Shown here in pieces: positions 1 to 6,447 of a DNA stretch of 10,344 nt (positions within the stretch are counted from its first letter, which is position 1; every line of letters begins with the position of its first letter). The notes below the pieces were generated by a model, which did not search any database, was not told the DNA's origin, and worked only from the letters and a program-made list of their open reading frames with translations. Where the stretch lies: the NCBI GenBank assembly GCA_044867805.1, contig JBIOVQ010000264.1, forward strand, positions 1-10,344, in the 5' to 3' direction. The DNA is from SG8-41 sp044867805 (lineage in GTDB: Bacteria > Pseudomonadota > Gammaproteobacteria > Burkholderiales > SG8-41). The position numbers and the translations under genes were made by a program.

Positions 1-1535
1 CCTTCCTGCTGCGGTCGGGCAGGGTCTACGCCGACCGCGAAGCGGTGATCGACGACGACCAGCGCTTCACGTATGGCGAGTTTCTCGATCGCTGCCTGCG
101 GCTCGCCGGCGCGCTCCGCAACATGGGCGTCGCCGAAGGCGGGCGCGTCGCGGTGCTCGCGCCCAATACGCACGTGCTGCTCGAAGCGCACTACGGCGTG
201 CCCTTCGCCGGCGCCGTGCTGGTCGCGCTCAACACGCGGCTCACCGCCGCCGATCTTTCCTTCATCGTCTCGCACAGCGGCGCGCAAGTGCTGGTCTTCG
301 ACTACGAATTCGAGGGCGTGGCCAAGGACATCGCGGCACGGGCCGGCAGCGGGCTGCGCCTGGTGCGGGCCGGCCGGCACGACGACCAGTACGAGCACCT
401 CCTCGCGAGCGCGAGCCCGTACCAGCGCGCGGTCAGCGACGAGCGGGGGCTGATCTCGATCAATTACACCAGCGGCACCACCGGCAAGCCGAAGGGCGTC
501 ATGTACCACCACCGTGGCGCCTACCTGCAGGCGCTGGCGATGGCGCTGGAAACGCGGCTCGACGGCAACAGCGTCTTCCTGTGGACCCTGCCGATGTTCC
601 ACTGTAACGGCTGGTGCTTTCCCTGGGGAGTAACCGCCGCGGGCGCGGTGCATCTCTGCCTGCGCAAGTTCGACCCGGAGCTGGTGTGGAGGCACTTGCG
701 CGAGTCGGGCGTGACGCATTTCAACGGCGCGCCGACTGTGCTCGTCATGCTCGCGTGGCACCCCACCGCGGCCCGGCTGGCGCGGGCGGTGCGGGTAGCA
801 ACGGGCGGCGCGCCGCCTACACCGGCGATCCTGCAGCGCATGGCCGGGCTCGGCATGGACGTTACGCACCTTTATGGACTCACCGAGACCTTCGGGCCCG
901 CCGTGATCTGCGAGTGGCGGGGCGAGTGGAGCGCGCTCGCGATCGAGGAGCAGGCGCGCATCAAGGCGCGCCAGGGCGTGGGCAACGTGGTGTCGCAGCA
1001 GCTGCGGGTGGTCGATCACCACGGCAAGGACGTCCCCGAGGACGGCAAGACGCTGGGCGAGATCGCGCTGCGCGGCAACAACGTGATGCTCGGCTACTAC
1101 CAGGACGAGATCGCCACCCGCAAGGCGATACCCGACGGCTGGTTCCGCACCGGGGATCTTGGCGTGATGCACCCGGACGGCTACGTGGAGATCAAGGACC
1201 GCGCCAAGGACATCATCGTCTCGGGCGGCGAGAACATCGCCTCGATCGAGGTCGAACGCATCCTGTGTTCCCACCCCGCAGTAATCGAGGCAGCGGTGGT
1301 TGCGGCCCCGGATGCGAAATGGGGCGAGGTGGCCGTTGCGTTCGTCACCCTCAAGGCGGGGGCGGCGGCGACGGAAAGCGGGCTCATGGCCCACGCGCGC
1401 GAGCACATGGCACACTTCAAGGCGCCGAAGCGGGTGGTATTCGGCGAGCTGCCGAAAAACGCCACGGGCAAGATCCAGAAATTCGTGCTGCGCGAGCGCG
1501 CCAGGGAATTGATGAAGGACGTCACATCAACCTGA
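1..1535 (+). CDS. AMP-forming acyl-CoA synthetase (5' end outside window)
   Basis: ATP-dependent ligase that joins a carboxylic acid to CoA through an acyl-adenylate; expected cytoplasmic. The frame is already open at base 3 and reads in-family residues (FLLRSGRVYADREAVI) before the first possible start, a GTG at 45, so the true start lies upstream and the gene is cut by the window edge rather than starting at 45. Counting from that GTG, the P-loop YTSGTTGKPKG is at about 141-151, the adenylation motif YGLTE at 277-281, GWFRTGD at 365-371, and PKNATGKIQK at 470-479 with the conserved C-terminal lysine K476. Both the large adenylation domain and the mobile C-terminal domain are therefore intact. 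The segment LPMFHCNGWCFPW resembles the medium-chain/DmdB-like (3-methylmercaptopropionyl-CoA ligase) branch, which is a family hint and not a substrate assignment. It lies upstream of a CoA-transferase on the same strand, separated by a repeat element. Confidence 0.95.
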   Translation, partial: FLLRSGRVYADREAVIDDDQRFTYGEFLDRCLRLAGALRNMGVAEGGRVAVLAPNTHVLLEAHYGVPFAGAVLVALNTRLTAADLSFIVSHSGAQVLVFDYEFEGVAKDIAARAGSGLRLVRAGRHDDQYEHLLASASPYQRAVSDERGLISINYTSGTTGKPKGVMYHHRGAYLQALAMALETRLDGNSVFLWTLPMFHCNGWCFPWGVTAAGAVHLCLRKFDPELVWRHLRESGVTHFNGAPTVLVMLAWHPTAARLARAVRVATGGAPPTPAILQRMAGLGMDVTHLYGLTETFGPAVICEWRGEWSALAIEEQARIKARQGVGNVVSQQLRVVDHHGKDVPEDGKTLGEIALRGNNVMLGYYQDEIATRKAIPDGWFRTGDLGVMHPDGYVEIKDRAKDIIVSGGENIASIEVERILCSHPAVIEAAVVAAPDAKWGEVAVAFVTLKAGAAATESGLMAHAREHMAHFKAPKRVVFGELPKNATGKIQKFVLRERARELMKDVTST

Positions 1536-1581
1536 CACGGAGCCTGACGGGTGACTGGAAGCTGTCTCAAGACCAGAATGC

Positions 1582-1670
1582 AACCACAGATGAACACAGA
1601 TACACACAGATATTGCATACCAATGCCTTGTTCAGCAGCGAATCCGTGTTCATCTGTGTTATCTGTGGTT
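1582..1670. repeat. Intergenic palindromic repeat, copy 1 (decamer-built)
   Basis: Imperfect inverted repeat. The left arm (1582-1611) is three consecutive 10-bp units: AACCACAGAT, GAACACAGAT, ACACACAGAT. The right arm (1642-1670), read as reverse complement, is AACCACAGAT, AACACAGAT (one base short), GAACACGGAT. The 30-base loop lies at 1612-1641. Similarity between the arms continues outward into CAGAAT(GC)AACC / CAGAAT(T)AACC, so the element may span about 1574-1678. A full-length relative in the opposite orientation lies at 3123-3217. The same decamer family recurs in intergenic DNA of many environmental bacteria and often produces spurious ORFs; that statement is from general knowledge, not from a search. 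Confidence 0.9.
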
Positions 1671-1690
1671 AATTCTGTTTTTTCATTTTT
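1582..1690 (+). terminator. Possible hairpin terminator formed by repeat copy 1
   Basis: The palindrome can fold into a stem of nearly 30 pairs, and its plus-strand right arm is followed by T6 at 1678-1683 and T5 at 1686-1690. This could end transcription of the acyl-CoA synthetase. The stem is long, AT-richer than a typical intrinsic terminator, and has a 30-base loop, so the call is tentative. If it terminates efficiently, the downstream CoA-transferase has almost no room for its own promoter. Confidence 0.4.
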
Positions 1691-1699
1691 GGGGTAGGC

Positions 1700-3088
1700 A
1701 TGGATAAGGTTTTTGCATCGCCAGAGCGGGCGGTAGCGGACATCGCCGACGGCGCAACGATCGCGATCGCGGGATTCAGCGTCGGGCACCGCTTTGCCAA
1801 CAGCCTGATCATCGCGCTCCGTGAAAAGGGGACGAGGAATCTCACCCTCGTCTGCAATTCGCTGGGAGACCCGGGCGCGACGCGCGGCCAGATCCTGGCC
1901 GAGAACAGGCAGGTAAAAAAGCTGATCGCGGCCTTTTCCGTCCGTCCCGGCACGCCGACGGCCAGCGAGGAGCAGATCACCGCCGGGGAGATGGACGTGG
2001 AGCTCGTCCCGCAGGGCATCCTGGTCGAGCGCTGCCGCGCCGGCGGCGCAGGTATACCGGCGTTCTACTCGCCGACCAGCGTCGGGACCGACCTCGTGAA
2101 GGGCAGGGAAATCCGAGAGTTCGACGGCAAGCCCCATGTGCTCGAGCACGCGATCCACGTGGATTACGCCTTTCTCAGGGGGTATCGGGCGGATCGCCTC
2201 GGCAATGTCCAGTTCCGCGGGGGGAGCCAGAATTTCAACCCGAGCTTCGCGAAGGCCGCCCGCGTCGCCATCGTCGAGGTGGATGAGATCGTGGAGCCCG
2301 GCGTGATCCCGCCGGAGCTGGTCGACCTGCCCGGAATATTCGTCTCGCGCGTCGTGAAGACGACACAGAAGTTCGAGCTCTGGTGGCGCCCGGAGCGGCG
2401 GCCTTCCGACAAGCCGCGCCTGTACAACGAGAAGCCGGGGCTGACGCGCGCCGGCATTGCGAAGAACGCCGCGCGGCTGGTCAAGGACGGGACTTACGTG
2501 AACCTGGGTGTTGGCATTCCCACGATGGTGTCGAACTACCTGGTAGGCCGGGACGTCCTCCTCCATGCCGAGAACGGCGTCCTCGGCTATGGCCGCATGA
2601 TTTCGGAGGAAAAGGAGGTCGACCCCGATATCTACAATGCCGCCGGCCAGTACGTCGCGCTCAAGCCCGGCGCTTCCTTCTTCGACAGCGTGACCTCGTT
2701 CGAGATGGCGCGCGGCGGCAGGATAGACACGGTGATCCTCGGCGCGTACGAGGTGGACCAGACCGCCAGCGTTGCCAACTGGAGCACCGCGGACGCCAGG
2801 CGGGGCGGCATCGGTGGGGCCATGGACCTGCTTTCGGGCAAGGGCGATCTCGTCATCGTCATGGAGCATACCGACAGCAAGGGCCGCCCGAAACTGCGGA
2901 AGAAATGCACCTATCCCCTGACGGGGAAGGGCTGCGTCACCTACGTCGTTACCGACCTGGCCTTGCTGCGTTGGGACGGGAAGCGGTTCGTGCTCGACGA
3001 AGTGGCGCCGGGATTCACGCCGCAGGAAGTGATCGCGCTGACCGAGATGGAGATCACGGCCGGCGCGAACGTCCGCGCGATGGAGTAG
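1700..3088 (+). CDS. Fused alpha-beta family I CoA-transferase (SCOT/AtoDA-like)
   Basis: Moves CoA from a donor acyl-CoA to an acceptor carboxylate through a glutamyl-CoA thioester; cytoplasmic. The 462-residue chain joins both half-families. Residues about 1-225 match the A subunit (VFASPERAVADIADGATIAI near the N-terminus, then GGAGIPAFYSPTSVGTDL). A linker follows, and from about 250 the B subunit begins (VKDGTYVNLGVGIPTMV). The catalytic glutamate is E291 in LLHAENGVLG (codon at 2570-2572). The C-terminus (YVVTDLALLRW, then a VAPGF segment) is also typical. Bacterial homologues are often two genes (atoD/atoA, scoA/scoB, pcaI/pcaJ); here they form one chain, as in mitochondrial succinyl-CoA:3-ketoacid CoA-transferase. 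The ATG at 1700 has a GGGGTAGG-type ribosome site at 1691-1698. The substrate is not readable: 3-oxoacid is the family default, but the neighbourhood suggests an imported organic acid. Repeat copies lie on both sides. Confidence 0.93.
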   Translation: MDKVFASPERAVADIADGATIAIAGFSVGHRFANSLIIALREKGTRNLTLVCNSLGDPGATRGQILAENRQVKKLIAAFSVRPGTPTASEEQITAGEMDVELVPQGILVERCRAGGAGIPAFYSPTSVGTDLVKGREIREFDGKPHVLEHAIHVDYAFLRGYRADRLGNVQFRGGSQNFNPSFAKAARVAIVEVDEIVEPGVIPPELVDLPGIFVSRVVKTTQKFELWWRPERRPSDKPRLYNEKPGLTRAGIAKNAARLVKDGTYVNLGVGIPTMVSNYLVGRDVLLHAENGVLGYGRMISEEKEVDPDIYNAAGQYVALKPGASFFDSVTSFEMARGGRIDTVILGAYEVDQTASVANWSTADARRGGIGGAMDLLSGKGDLVIVMEHTDSKGRPKLRKKCTYPLTGKGCVTYVVTDLALLRWDGKRFVLDEVAPGFTPQEVIALTEMEITAGANVRAME

Positions 3089-3122
3089 AACCTATATTGA
3101 AGAATCGTAGAAGAGCGACGCT

Positions 3123-3217
3123 AACCACAGATAAACACGGATGAACACGGATGGAATCCCGCGCTAAACAAGCTGTTAGACCCTGATATCTGCGTGTATC
3201 TGTGTTCATCCGTGGTT
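3123..3217. repeat. Intergenic palindromic repeat, copy 2 (inverted relative to copy 1)
   Basis: Left arm 3123-3152 is three decamers: AACCACAGAT, AAACACGGAT, GAACACGGAT. Right arm 3188-3217, read as reverse complement, is AACCACGGAT, GAACACAGAT, ACACGCAGAT; the loop is 3153-3187. The right arm here matches the left arm of copy 1 at 28 of 30 positions and is followed by the same AT. The left arm here matches the right arm of copy 1 except for one indel and one substitution. Even the loops share a 10-mer with one mismatch: CTTGTTCAGC at 1627-1636, and CTTGTTTAGC as the reverse complement of 3163-3172. Copies 1 and 2 are therefore homologous over their whole length and oppositely oriented. Confidence 0.9.
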
Positions 3218-3230
3218 GCATCTTGTTTTT
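3123..3230 (+). terminator. Possible hairpin terminator formed by repeat copy 2
   Basis: The palindrome is followed on the plus strand by TCTTG and T5 at 3226-3230, so it could terminate transcription from the CoA-transferase gene, which stops at 3088. Because this copy is inverted relative to copy 1, the T-rich tail sits on the other side of the element and may be coincidental. After it, 63 bases remain before the SBP1 start, and I see no convincing promoter there. Confidence 0.35.
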
Positions 3231-3293
3231 GAGATACCTTCTAGCCAATCGACAAAACTTCTGACCGCAACATCGTCCTGAACGGGAGGCTGC

Positions 3294-4265
3294 ATGAAGC
3301 TCGCTTGCATGTTGTTCGTGTCACTCTTGCTCGGCACCGTCGCGCACGCGCAGGGCTGGGCGCCCCAGAGGAACGTGGAGATCGTCGTGCCCGTCGTCCC
3401 CGGGGGCACCAACGACAGGCTCGCGCGCGCGATCGAGCGCACCTTCGTCGGGGGGAAGCTCGTCAATACCTCGGTGACCGTGGCGCACCGGGCGGGCGGC
3501 GGCAACCAGATCGCCTACGCCTACGTCAGCCAGCACGCGGGCGATCCGCACTACCTGCTGATCGGGACGTCCACGCTCATTACCGCCCACGCCATGGGCA
3601 CGAGCAAGATAGGCTACGGCGATTTTACGCCCATCGCCTCGATCTTCAACGACTTCGTGGTGCTCACCGTCAACGCCGCGTCACCGCTCATGAACGGCCA
3701 GGACCTGATCGCCAGGATGCGGACGGATGCCCAGTCCATGTCCCTGGGCTTCTCGTCCTCGCTCGGCAACCATCACCACATCATCGCCGGGCTGTTCATG
3801 AAGGGCATCGGCGCGAGCCCGCGCGACCTGAAGACCGTCATCTTCAAGGGTTCCTCCGAGTCCCTGACCGCGTTGCTCGGCGGCCACATCGAGCTGGTTT
3901 CGACCGGCGCCACCAACGCCGCGGGCCACATGGCAGCGGGGAAGCTGCGCGTGCTCGGAGTGTCCTCCGGGCAGCGCCTGCCCGGCGCGATGTCGGTCGT
4001 GCCGACCTGGAAAGAGCAGGGCTTGGACCTGGTCTACGGCAGCTGGCGCAGCGTAGTCGGGCCGAAGGGGCTGACACCCGAGCAGGTGACTTTCTGGGAA
4101 AACGCCCTGCGCAAGGTGGTCGAGGCCGCGGACTGGAAGACGGAGCTCGACCGCAACTACTGGGGAGACTTCTTCAAGACCGGCGCCGAATTCAGGAAGA
4201 CCATCGACAGCGAGTACCGGGCGATGAAGGGCGTGCTGGTCGAGCTGGGGCTGGCGAAGCCGTAG
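3294..4265 (+). CDS. TTT-family periplasmic binding protein (Bug/TctC), SBP1
   Basis: Extracytoplasmic solute receptor that would deliver an organic acid to a TctA/TctB membrane module. At 323 residues it has the family's usual length. The N-terminus is a Sec signal peptide (MKLACMLFVSLLLGTVAHA, probable cleavage after AHA at residue 19). The mature protein starts with NVEIVVPVVPGGTNDRLARAIE, the family's first-strand and ligand-loop region (PGGTND). It lacks the VENRPGAGG motif of classical Bug proteins and has AHRAGGGNQIAYAYVS instead, resembling SBP3 at 9369. The ATG at 3294 has GGGAGG at 3284-3289, four bases upstream. No membrane components adjoin it: the upstream neighbour is the CoA-transferase and the downstream neighbour is a convergent LysR gene, so it is an orphan receptor. 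Co-transcription with the CoA-transferase is possible but would have to cross repeat copy 2. The family call is firm; the ligand is unknown. Confidence 0.92.
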   Translation: MKLACMLFVSLLLGTVAHAQGWAPQRNVEIVVPVVPGGTNDRLARAIERTFVGGKLVNTSVTVAHRAGGGNQIAYAYVSQHAGDPHYLLIGTSTLITAHAMGTSKIGYGDFTPIASIFNDFVVLTVNAASPLMNGQDLIARMRTDAQSMSLGFSSSLGNHHHIIAGLFMKGIGASPRDLKTVIFKGSSESLTALLGGHIELVSTGATNAAGHMAAGKLRVLGVSSGQRLPGAMSVVPTWKEQGLDLVYGSWRSVVGPKGLTPEQVTFWENALRKVVEAADWKTELDRNYWGDFFKTGAEFRKTIDSEYRAMKGVLVELGLAKP

Positions 4266-4308
4266 GCCGAACTTCCCCTCCTGCCTGAGGGTGAGGCGGG
4301 GTTTCGAA

Positions 4309-4364
4309 GAAGGTGCCTGCGCACCTTCGAGCCGCCGAACGCCAGCTGCCTCCGTGCGGCTGGC
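4309..4364. terminator. Two hairpins between convergent genes, possible bidirectional terminator
   Basis: The gap between SBP1 (ends 4265) and the convergent LysR gene (ends 4415) contains a perfect 8-bp stem, GAAGGTGC / GCACCTTC (4309-4316 with 4321-4328, four-base loop), and a second stem, GCCAGC / GCTGGC (4341-4346 with 4359-4364). Neither has a clear T-tract, so factor-independent termination is not shown. Confidence 0.3.
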
Positions 4365-4414
4365 CGGGCGGGGTGGACTGAAAAGGTTTCGGGTGGTGGG
4401 AGACGCGTCATCAT

Positions 4415-5320
4415 TTACCGCTTCTCAGCGGCAATCTCCTTCGCCGTTTTCTGCAGGATCTCGATGAAACGTTTGGCAGCGGGGGAGAGGTAGGAGTCCT
4501 TTCGGTAAGCGATCGCAACGGGGCGGTTCCACTTCGGGTCTGTGACGGGAAGTATCGTGAGGCCGAGATGTGGCATTGCTGCCTGCACAACCCGTCCGGC
4601 GGCGATGCCGAGCAGATCGGAGGACGCTACCGTGCGAAGTCTCAGCGCCACGGAATCCGAAACTAGCGTGAGTCGCGGCGGTGGCAGGTCCGATTCCTCA
4701 AACGCCCGTTGCAACGAGCTCAGGGCGCTTGCCGGCGTGCTTGCCCACCGCTCCTGCGCAAGATCACGCAGTGTTATCGATTTGCGCTTTGCGAGCCGGT
4801 GACCGGCGGAGCAGTACACGACAAATTCATCCTCGCGCAACAGCACTTGCTCGACGTCCGGGTATGAGTGTTGCCGCGTATGAATCACTACAAAGTCGAG
4901 TTCCCCTCTGCGCAAGGCTGGCAACAGCACCTCGTTGTCATGGACGGTGACGACCAAGTTGACGCTTGTCGCATCCTTCAACAAGGCGCTGCAAACCTCG
5001 GGCATCAGTGTCTCGGCGTTGGCGGGACTGGTGCCGATGCGAAGATTGCCAGCGCGGCCCTGAGCGAGGTCTGCAATCTCGCGCGCGAGGTCGTCTCGCG
5101 CGATCCGCAGTCGACGCACATGGGCTAACAAGGCGGAACCCACGGAGGTGAGTTCGACCCCCTTCGGGGTTCGCTTGACCAGCTTCGCCTGCGCCGATTT
5201 CTCCAGGCGGCGCAAGCTCATGCTCAACGCCGGTTGCCCGAGCCCTAAGGCTTCGGCTGCTCGCCCCAGATGGCCATGTTGTGCAATTGCAGCGAAATAC
5301 TCGATGTCGCGGAGATCCAT
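4415..5320 (-). CDS. LysR-type transcriptional regulator
   Basis: DNA-binding regulator of about 301 residues, the usual family length. From the chosen ATG (5318-5320) the protein begins MDLRDIEYFAAIAQHGHLGR. The winged helix-turn-helix covers about residues 1-60 (AAEALGLGQPALSMSLRRLE, then KLVKRTPKGVELT). A linker helix follows, then the periplasmic-binding-like effector domain from about 90 (NLRIGTSPANAETLMPEV; LLPALRRGELDFVVIHT). A TTG seven codons upstream (5339-5341) is possible, but it lies inside the dyad at 5337-5351 and has no ribosome site, whereas the ATG is preceded by GGAA eight bases upstream. The gene is divergent from SBP2 with 109 bp between starts, the standard layout for a LysR protein controlling its neighbour, so SBP2 is the likely target and the effector may be SBP2's ligand or a metabolite of it. 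Local GC is lower than in the flanking operons. Confidence 0.95.
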   Translation of the reverse strand: MDLRDIEYFAAIAQHGHLGRAAEALGLGQPALSMSLRRLEKSAQAKLVKRTPKGVELTSVGSALLAHVRRLRIARDDLAREIADLAQGRAGNLRIGTSPANAETLMPEVCSALLKDATSVNLVVTVHDNEVLLPALRRGELDFVVIHTRQHSYPDVEQVLLREDEFVVYCSAGHRLAKRKSITLRDLAQERWASTPASALSSLQRAFEESDLPPPRLTLVSDSVALRLRTVASSDLLGIAAGRVVQAAMPHLGLTILPVTDPKWNRPVAIAYRKDSYLSPAAKRFIEILQKTAKEIAAEKR

Positions 5321-5336
5321 GGAACCGTTTCCAATT

Positions 5337-5351
5337 ATCAACGCAATTGAT
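5337..5351. promoter_or_regulatory. Candidate LysR operator (ATC-N9-GAT / T-N11-A dyad)
   Basis: ATCAACGCAATTGAT is a perfect 5-bp dyad (ATCAA / TTGAT, five-base spacer). It fits both the general LysR box T-N11-A (T5338, A5350) and the ATC-N9-GAT form known from NodD-type regulators. It sits 17 bases upstream of the LysR ATG, at the likely LysR transcription start, and 79 bases upstream of the SBP2 ATG. Confidence 0.55.
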
Positions 5352-5352
5352 G

Positions 5353-5381
5353 ATACTGTAACTTCAGAACAATTGTGTCAA
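5353..5381 (-). promoter_or_regulatory. Candidate sigma70 promoter for the LysR gene
   Basis: On the minus strand a perfect -35 hexamer TTGACA (5376-5381) is followed after 17 bases by CAGTAT (5353-5358, 3 of 6 to TATAAT). An overlapping TATCAT (5350-5355) is a better -10 match but at 20-base spacing. Transcription would start near 5346, inside the dyad at 5337-5351, which would fit negative autoregulation. Confidence 0.4.
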
Positions 5382-5401
5382 TCTCTGCACGTCAGCATCA
5401 T
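5373..5401 (+). promoter_or_regulatory. Weak candidate promoter for SBP2
   Basis: TTGTGT (5373-5378) and CATCAT (5396-5401) are separated by 17 bases. Both match consensus only moderately (3 of 6 and 4 of 6), as expected of an activator-dependent promoter. A start near 5408 would leave a leader of about 22 bases before the SBP2 ATG and put the centre of the dyad at 5337-5351 near -64, the classical LysR recognition position. Confidence 0.3.
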
Positions 5402-5429
5402 TGGCGGGAACAACGCACCTGGAGGCCTT

Positions 5430-6407
5430 ATGCGCGCCAAATCGCTGACCGCGTTCGCAATACTGGTAGGGGCCGGTTTGATTGCCGGGGTCCAGCCCGC
5501 ATGCTCCCGGGACTACCCCATCAAGCCCGTGCGCATTGTCACCGGGGGTGCGGGTACCTTTCATGACATCGCGACGCGCCAGCTCGGTCAGCGGCTGAGC
5601 GAGCGGTGGGGACAGCCGATTGTCGTGGAAAACCGGCCGGGCGCTGGCCTCACGATTGGCGCAGGCATCGTGGTTCGATCGGCATCAGACGGTTACACGC
5701 TGTTGATGGCGGACAGGACGTGCATGGCTGCCGCGCCCAGTCTGTACAAGAAACTCCCCTATGATCCGATCAAGGACTTGTCACCGATTACTTTGGTCGC
5801 GACCGCCCCCTTTTTGCTGGTGGCCCATCCGTCGGTGCCGGCATCGAACCTGCGCGAATTCATTGATCATGTCAGGCGACACACCGCCGCGTTCAACTAC
5901 GCCAGCGCCGGACCCGGAACCGCCATCCACATGACGAGCGAACTCTTCAGACACCTCACCGGCCTCAACATGGTATCGGTTAACTACAAAGGGGGTGGCG
6001 CAGCAACGTTGGCGATGGTGAGCGGCGAAGTGAACGCAGGGTTTGGTTCGGTACCCAACGTCTTGCCGCACGTCAGCGCCGGCAAGCTCCGGGCGTACGT
6101 GATCACCAGCGGGAATCGTTTTGCGGGAGCGCCCAATATCCCCACCGCGGCCGAAGCGGGATTGCCGGGCCTCGAATCGCAACAGTGGCTTGGAATTCTG
6201 GCTCCGGCCCGCACCCCCCAGGCGCTCATCGGCAAGCTCAACCGGGACATGCTGGAGTTCCTTCATACATCCGAAATGCGTATCGCGTTTCACGCCCACG
6301 GTGCTGAGCCCGCCCCGGGAACGCCAGCCGAGTTCGCTGCCTTCATAAGGAGCGAGACAGTCAAGCTGAAGAAAGTGATCGAGATAGCCGGCATCCGCGC
6401 GGAGTAA
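5430..6407 (+). CDS. TTT-family periplasmic binding protein (Bug/TctC), SBP2
   Basis: Periplasmic organic-acid receptor of 325 residues and a textbook member of the Bug family. After a hydrophobic signal sequence (MRAKSLTAFAILVGAGLIAG) the mature part shows YPIKPVRIV, a GGAGTFHD ligand loop where most relatives have GGG-SD, GQPIVVENRPGAG, DGYTLL, YDPIKDLSPI, NYASAGPGT, VNYKGGG and PTAAEAGLPG, all in family order. The signal region ends VQPACSRDYP; the cysteine is only loosely lipobox-like, so I expect a soluble protein. The reading frame stays open upstream to 5148, but that part runs over the LysR gene. The ATG at 5430 has GGAGG at 5421-5425 and a signal peptide directly after it, so I start there. 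It is divergent from the LysR gene and probably under its control. No TctA/TctB genes adjoin, so it is another orphan receptor. GC is lower than in the TctBA operon. Confidence 0.94.
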   Translation: MRAKSLTAFAILVGAGLIAGVQPACSRDYPIKPVRIVTGGAGTFHDIATRQLGQRLSERWGQPIVVENRPGAGLTIGAGIVVRSASDGYTLLMADRTCMAAAPSLYKKLPYDPIKDLSPITLVATAPFLLVAHPSVPASNLREFIDHVRRHTAAFNYASAGPGTAIHMTSELFRHLTGLNMVSVNYKGGGAATLAMVSGEVNAGFGSVPNVLPHVSAGKLRAYVITSGNRFAGAPNIPTAAEAGLPGLESQQWLGILAPARTPQALIGKLNRDMLEFLHTSEMRIAFHAHGAEPAPGTPAEFAAFIRSETVKLKKVIEIAGIRAE

Positions 6408-6423
6408 GCGTCGGTTCAGGTCG

Positions 6424-6447
6424 AATCACGACTCACTAATCACGACT
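6424..6447 (+). repeat. Heptamer tandem repeat at the 3' end of the DUF2007 gene
   Basis: Three consecutive 7-mers, AATCACG, ACTCACT and AATCACG (6424-6444), followed by ACT. They share the core TCAC at the same position. The array runs into the end of the minus-strand gene: its TGA stop is the complement of 6440-6442. A related array lies on the gene's other side at 6801-6829. Confidence 0.6.

Noticed and set aside
614..1672. 352-codon plus-strand frame overlapping the acyl-CoA synthetase
   Set aside because: Out-of-frame Arg/Gly/Ala-rich translation of the ligase, ending in translated repeat sequence; no family features.
1181..2869. 562-codon minus-strand open frame across the ligase 3' end, repeat copy 1 and the CoA-transferase
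   Set aside because: It is antisense to two well-supported genes, has no recognisable domain, and crosses the repeat; long antisense frames are expected at this GC.
1582..3217. CRISPR array reading of the repeats
   Set aside because: Only two copies, oppositely oriented and 1.45 kb apart with a gene between; the 10-bp units are contiguous with no spacers.
1582..3217. Insertion sequence or composite transposon around the CoA-transferase
   Set aside because: No transposase, and no target duplication that I can find at either copy; only a non-autonomous (MITE-like) element remains possible.
5148..5429. N-terminal extension of SBP2 over the LysR gene
   Set aside because: The extension is antisense to the LysR N-terminus and precedes a good ribosome site plus signal peptide at 5430.
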